64,000 nucleotides of DNA from DASVNK01 sp036383895 (GTDB taxonomy: Bacteria > Verrucomicrobiota > Verrucomicrobiia > Limisphaerales > SXQI01), in contig DASVNK010000048.1 in the NCBI GenBank assembly GCA_036383895.1, forward strand, positions 1 through 64,000. The letters run 5' to 3'. The first letter of the stretch is position 1. Each line of letters opens with the position of its first letter. Positions 61,394 through 64,000 of this stretch are shown here, piece after piece. The notes under the pieces were generated by a model. That model saw nothing but the letters and a program-made list of their open reading frames with translations, did no database searches and was not told where the DNA came from. The position numbers and the translations under genes were made by a program.

Positions 61394-62920
61394 CTATGGA
61401 TTGGAGTTCGCGCCGAAGTTTTCGGCGAGGGAAACGGCTTTGAGCATGGCTTTGGATTTATTCACGGTCTCCTGAAATTCAGATTCAGGGACGGAATCAT
61501 TCACCCAGCCTCCGCCGGCCTGGACGTAGGCTTTGCCGTCCTTGATGAGCGCGGTGCGAATGGTGATGCAGCAATCGAGATTTCCGGAGAAAGAGAAGTA
61601 GCCGACGCAGCCGCCGTAGGGGCCGCGGGCGGTTTGCTCGAGTTCGGAGATGATTTGCATCGCGCGAATTTTCGGGGCGCCGCTGAGCGTGCCTGCGGGG
61701 AACGTGGCGCGCATGAGATCGTAGGGAGTGCGGTTCGTGCTGAGGCGGCCCTCGACTTGCGAGACGATATGCATCACGTGGCTGTAGCGCTCGATGATCA
61801 TCAGGTCTTTAACCTGCACGGAACCGAAGTCGCAAACGCGACCGATGTCGTTGCGGGCGAGGTCGACCAGCATGACGTGCTCGGCCTGTTCTTTCGGATC
61901 GGCGAGTAAATCCTTTTCGTTCTGGAGATCTTCTTCGGGAGTTTTGCCGCGGGGACGGGTGCCGGCGATGGGGCGAATCTCGACTTTCCGATCTTCGCAG
62001 CGGACATGGATTTCGGGAGAAGCGCCGACGAGCGAGAAGCCGTCAAGTTCCAGGAGGAACATGTAGGGCGACGGATTGATGGAGCGAGCGGCGCGGTAAA
62101 CATCGAGCGGCGATGCTTTGACGTTGGTGGAGAAGCGTTGCGAACCGACGACCTGGATGATGTCGCCCGAGGTGATGTATTCCTTCGACTTGAGGACGTT
62201 CGCGAGGAACTTGTCCTTCGGTGTGTTTGATATGAAGGGAATATCTGGGAGTTCGCGCGGGACGGTGATGGGGCTGTATTCGGTCGGTTGCTCGAGCAGA
62301 GAAATGAGACGTTCGATTTCGCCGGTGGCGTTTTCGTAGGCTTCGGCTGGACTGCCGAATTCATCGAGGAAGGCGTTGACCAGGACGGTGAGGGTTTGGT
62401 TAACGCGATCGAAGATGAGGAGTTCGTCAGCAATGAGGAAATACATTACGGGCGTTTTCAGTTCATCCTGCGGAGGGCGTGGAACGACTGGTTCGACGTC
62501 GTGAATGAATTCGTAGCCAATGAAACCAACCGCGCCGCCGGTGAAGCGGGGCAGTCCGGGCATGGTCACTGGCCGGTATTGTTTCAGGATGCGCTCGATG
62601 AGTTCGAGGCCGTCGCGAACATTGCCGTCGCCAGCGTTGCGGGAGATGCGGAAGCTTTCGACAACTTTGCCGTCGCGGATGTGTTCGATCTTGTCGGCAG
62701 TTTGGCGAACGATGGCGCGCGGATTGCAGCCGACGAAGGAGTAGCGGCCGAGATGTTCGCCGCCTTCGACGGATTCAAAGAGGAACGACTCGCCCTGGCC
62801 GCGGATCTTGTAATAAGCCGACACTGGCGTTTCCAAATCAGCCAGCAACTTGCGCGTGACGGGAATGAGATTCCCGCGGGGCGCAAGCTCGATGAATTCT
62901 TCCAGTGTCGGAGAACACAT
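61394..62920 (-). CDS. trpE: Anthranilate synthase component I
   Basis: The 508-residue enzyme turns chorismate and ammonia into anthranilate, the first step to tryptophan. It shows LLADLETPVSAYYKIRGQGESFLFESVEGGEHLGRYSF near the start, split by the tryptophan-binding region. The catalytic core has SPEIHVRCEDRKVEIRPIAGTRPRG, VDLARNDIGRV, SQVEGRL and GAPKIRAMQIISELE. The glutamine amidotransferase partner trpG is not in the window. It precedes no other trp gene. It lies upstream of the secreted protein, convergent with it. Confidence 0.95.
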   Translation of the reverse strand: MCSPTLEEFIELAPRGNLIPVTRKLLADLETPVSAYYKIRGQGESFLFESVEGGEHLGRYSFVGCNPRAIVRQTADKIEHIRDGKVVESFRISRNAGDGNVRDGLELIERILKQYRPVTMPGLPRFTGGAVGFIGYEFIHDVEPVVPRPPQDELKTPVMYFLIADELLIFDRVNQTLTVLVNAFLDEFGSPAEAYENATGEIERLISLLEQPTEYSPITVPRELPDIPFISNTPKDKFLANVLKSKEYITSGDIIQVVGSQRFSTNVKASPLDVYRAARSINPSPYMFLLELDGFSLVGASPEIHVRCEDRKVEIRPIAGTRPRGKTPEEDLQNEKDLLADPKEQAEHVMLVDLARNDIGRVCDFGSVQVKDLMIIERYSHVMHIVSQVEGRLSTNRTPYDLMRATFPAGTLSGAPKIRAMQIISELEQTARGPYGGCVGYFSFSGNLDCCITIRTALIKDGKAYVQAGGGWVNDSVPESEFQETVNKSKAMLKAVSLAENFGANSNP

Positions 62921-62935
62921 AAATTCGAGGCGGGG

Positions 62936-63463
62936 TTATAGCCGCCGGGTGGCGAGCCGCCAAACAGAAAGCGTGGTGTAGAGCGCGACGGCGAAGGCAT
63001 AAGTGATCATGCCCATGCCGATGCCGAACGGGATGACTGCGAAGCGCGAGAAATACATGAGCGTGACGCCGAGGAGGACGAAGAAGGCAGCCTGGCCGAG
63101 CAGACAGAAGAAAAAAAGGCCGCGCGAGGCTTCGCGGAGACGTTCGCTCATCCAAACGCGATAGTTGATCTCGCCCATGGAACGCATGAGCCAGGCGGAT
63201 TGTAAATTGCGCGCGGCGACGAGGAGGCTGGTGGTGGTAATTACTACTGCGGGCAAGGGCCAGAGCGGGAAAAGGAAGCAGAGAATGAGGTTCAGCAGGA
63301 TGCCGAATTTCCAACCGAGCTTTCGCGCGATCGGGTTGGCCTCGAGCATGAGGTTCGGCGTGGCGATCCAGGTGCTCAAGAAATCCATCGCGCGCGAAAA
63401 AACCACGCAGGCGAAAATGATCCAATATTCGCGGCTACCGAACGGTGCGAATTGATCGATCAT
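62936..63463 (-). CDS. Hypothetical membrane protein
   Basis: The 175-residue protein has four or five hydrophobic segments (about 12-32, 52-84, 117-140 and 143-168), with a polar loop rich in R and E between. No family was recognised. Its ATG overlaps the hisI stop codon by 4 bp (ATGA) and its stop lies 15 bp before trpE, so the three form an operon: hisI, this gene, trpE. A role in amino-acid handling is a guess from context only. Confidence 0.7.
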   Translation of the reverse strand: MIDQFAPFGSREYWIIFACVVFSRAMDFLSTWIATPNLMLEANPIARKLGWKFGILLNLILCFLFPLWPLPAVVITTTSLLVAARNLQSAWLMRSMGEINYRVWMSERLREASRGLFFFCLLGQAAFFVLLGVTLMYFSRFAVIPFGIGMGMITYAFAVALYTTLSVWRLATRRL

Positions 63464-63852
63464 TCTTTTTTGCCGTACATTTCTTCCGGCTTGATCAACT
63501 GCGGTTCGGTAATTTCAGAGGTGTTCCCCTTTTCGCGAACTGAGCGGAAGAAGCAGCTTTTGTAACCTTCGTGGCAGGCAGCGCCGGTTTGTTCGACTTT
63601 AAAGAGGAGGGTGTCTCCGTCGCAATCGAAGGCGACATCTTTGATCCGTTGGACGTTGCCGCTGGTTTCGCCTTTGATCCAATACTTCTGTCGCGAGCGG
63701 CTCCAGAAAACGGTTTTCCCTTCCTCCACGCTGCGGCGGACCGCCTCCTTATTCATCCACGCCATCATTAACACGCGCCCAGTGGATTGTTCCTGGATGA
63801 TCGCGGGAATCAGGCCGTCGCCGTTGAATTTCAATTTCTCCAAAAAGCTCAT
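63460..63852 (-). CDS. hisI: Phosphoribosyl-AMP cyclohydrolase
   Basis: The 130-residue enzyme opens the adenine ring of phosphoribosyl-AMP in histidine synthesis. It has VLMMAWMNKEAVRRSVEEG, WSRSRQKYWIKGETSGN, and the metal-binding DCDGDTLLF with AACHEGYKSCFFR, giving the zinc cysteines. It lacks the HisE pyrophosphohydrolase domain, so hisE must be elsewhere. The ATG at 63852 is preferred over a TTG at 63858; GGAG stands directly before the ATG. Confidence 0.94.
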   Translation of the reverse strand: MSFLEKLKFNGDGLIPAIIQEQSTGRVLMMAWMNKEAVRRSVEEGKTVFWSRSRQKYWIKGETSGNVQRIKDVAFDCDGDTLLFKVEQTGAACHEGYKSCFFRSVREKGNTSEITEPQLIKPEEMYGKKE

Positions 63853-63905
63853 CTCCAATGTGGGTGGTTAGATACGCTGCAAAGGGCGTGGAGTAAAAAG
63901 GAATT

Positions 63906-64000
63906 ATGCGGCGGCGACAGTGGCGCGTGCGTCCGTCACCGCTGGAGCAGCGTTCGTTCTTTGCAGCAGTGGTTATTGTGCTTAATCTCCGGCTGATAAG
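63906..64000 (+). CDS. Start of a gene cut by the window edge
   Basis: An ATG at 63906 follows AAGGA (63898-63902) at good distance and opens a frame that runs to the end of the window. The 31 visible residues begin MRRRQWRVRPSPLEQ, then have a hydrophobic stretch FFAAVVIVLNL, so it looks like an exported or membrane protein. Nothing more can be said. It is divergent from hisI. Confidence 0.5.
   Translation, partial: MRRRQWRVRPSPLEQRSFFAAVVIVLNLRLI

Overview
The window looks like a chromosomal segment of a Verrucomicrobiota bacterium, most likely near the Pedosphaera/Limisphaerales group. The clues are a PVC-type fusion of SGNH domain, dehydrogenase propeller, HEAT repeats and c-type heme (35066-38266), two H-X9-DG pseudopilins, a sigma factor next to a Ser/Thr kinase-TPR protein, NupG-like MFS and ABC-2 proteins of PVC type, and GC-rich interspersed hairpin repeats. 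Assignment is by gene content; no 16S or marker tree was possible. Most of the window is ordinary, densely packed chromosome with housekeeping genes on both strands.

Layout. 1-411 holds no gene, only a pair of short direct repeats. 412-5888: an outer-membrane-like barrel protein, a vanadium-haloperoxidase-like PAP2 enzyme, an ECF-type sigma factor and a membrane Ser/Thr kinase with TPRs. 6033-10985: tRNA-Gly(CCC), a SIS-domain protein, a secreted endonuclease/exonuclease/phosphatase-fold enzyme, asd and a secreted FG-GAP/UnbV propeller protein. 11051-16440: a compact stressosome-type operon (RsbR, RsbS, RsbT, an ATPase-RsbX fusion, a hybrid histidine kinase with an extra RsbT/W-like ATPase domain), then an HDOD protein. 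16534-28204: carA, a leucine/glycine-rich secreted protein, thiG-hldE-gmhB, polX, an EVE protein, a zinc alcohol dehydrogenase, a VapBC-like pair, trpC, prfB with its programmed frameshift, and a 1-Cys peroxiredoxin.

28490-35065: two small secreted proteins, rpsA, a membrane protein, then about 750 bp of repeats (two 74-bp elements, one long hairpin and a row of short dyads), a DUF2750 protein and a long non-coding stretch. 35066-47980: the large PVC heme protein, a LysM protein, mtnP, several unknowns, a pseudopilin, a DUF748/AsmA-like protein, an ABC-2 permease, an MFS carrier, a small DHp-like protein and an S4 protein. 48073-52926: a ResB/CcsA cytochrome c maturation pair with a duplicated-domain lipoprotein upstream, and a 37-residue basic peptide. 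53068-64000: dnaB, a second pseudopilin, folB, a zinc-ribbon protein, a rhodanese, a glycosyltransferase, recA, a large secreted Ig-like protein, trpE, a membrane protein, hisI and the start of one more gene.

How the genes work together. The stressosome operon is the most coherent unusual system. RsbR and RsbS would form the sensory complex, RsbT would be the released kinase, the fused RsbX domain would reset it, and the hybrid kinase with its receiver domain appears to replace the RsbU/RsbV/RsbW/SigB output, which is absent here. ThiG shares an apparently translationally coupled operon with two ADP-heptose enzymes. ResB and CcsA would mature c-type cytochromes such as the heme protein at 35066. 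Tryptophan and histidine genes are scattered (trpC, trpE, hisI) and not in one operon.
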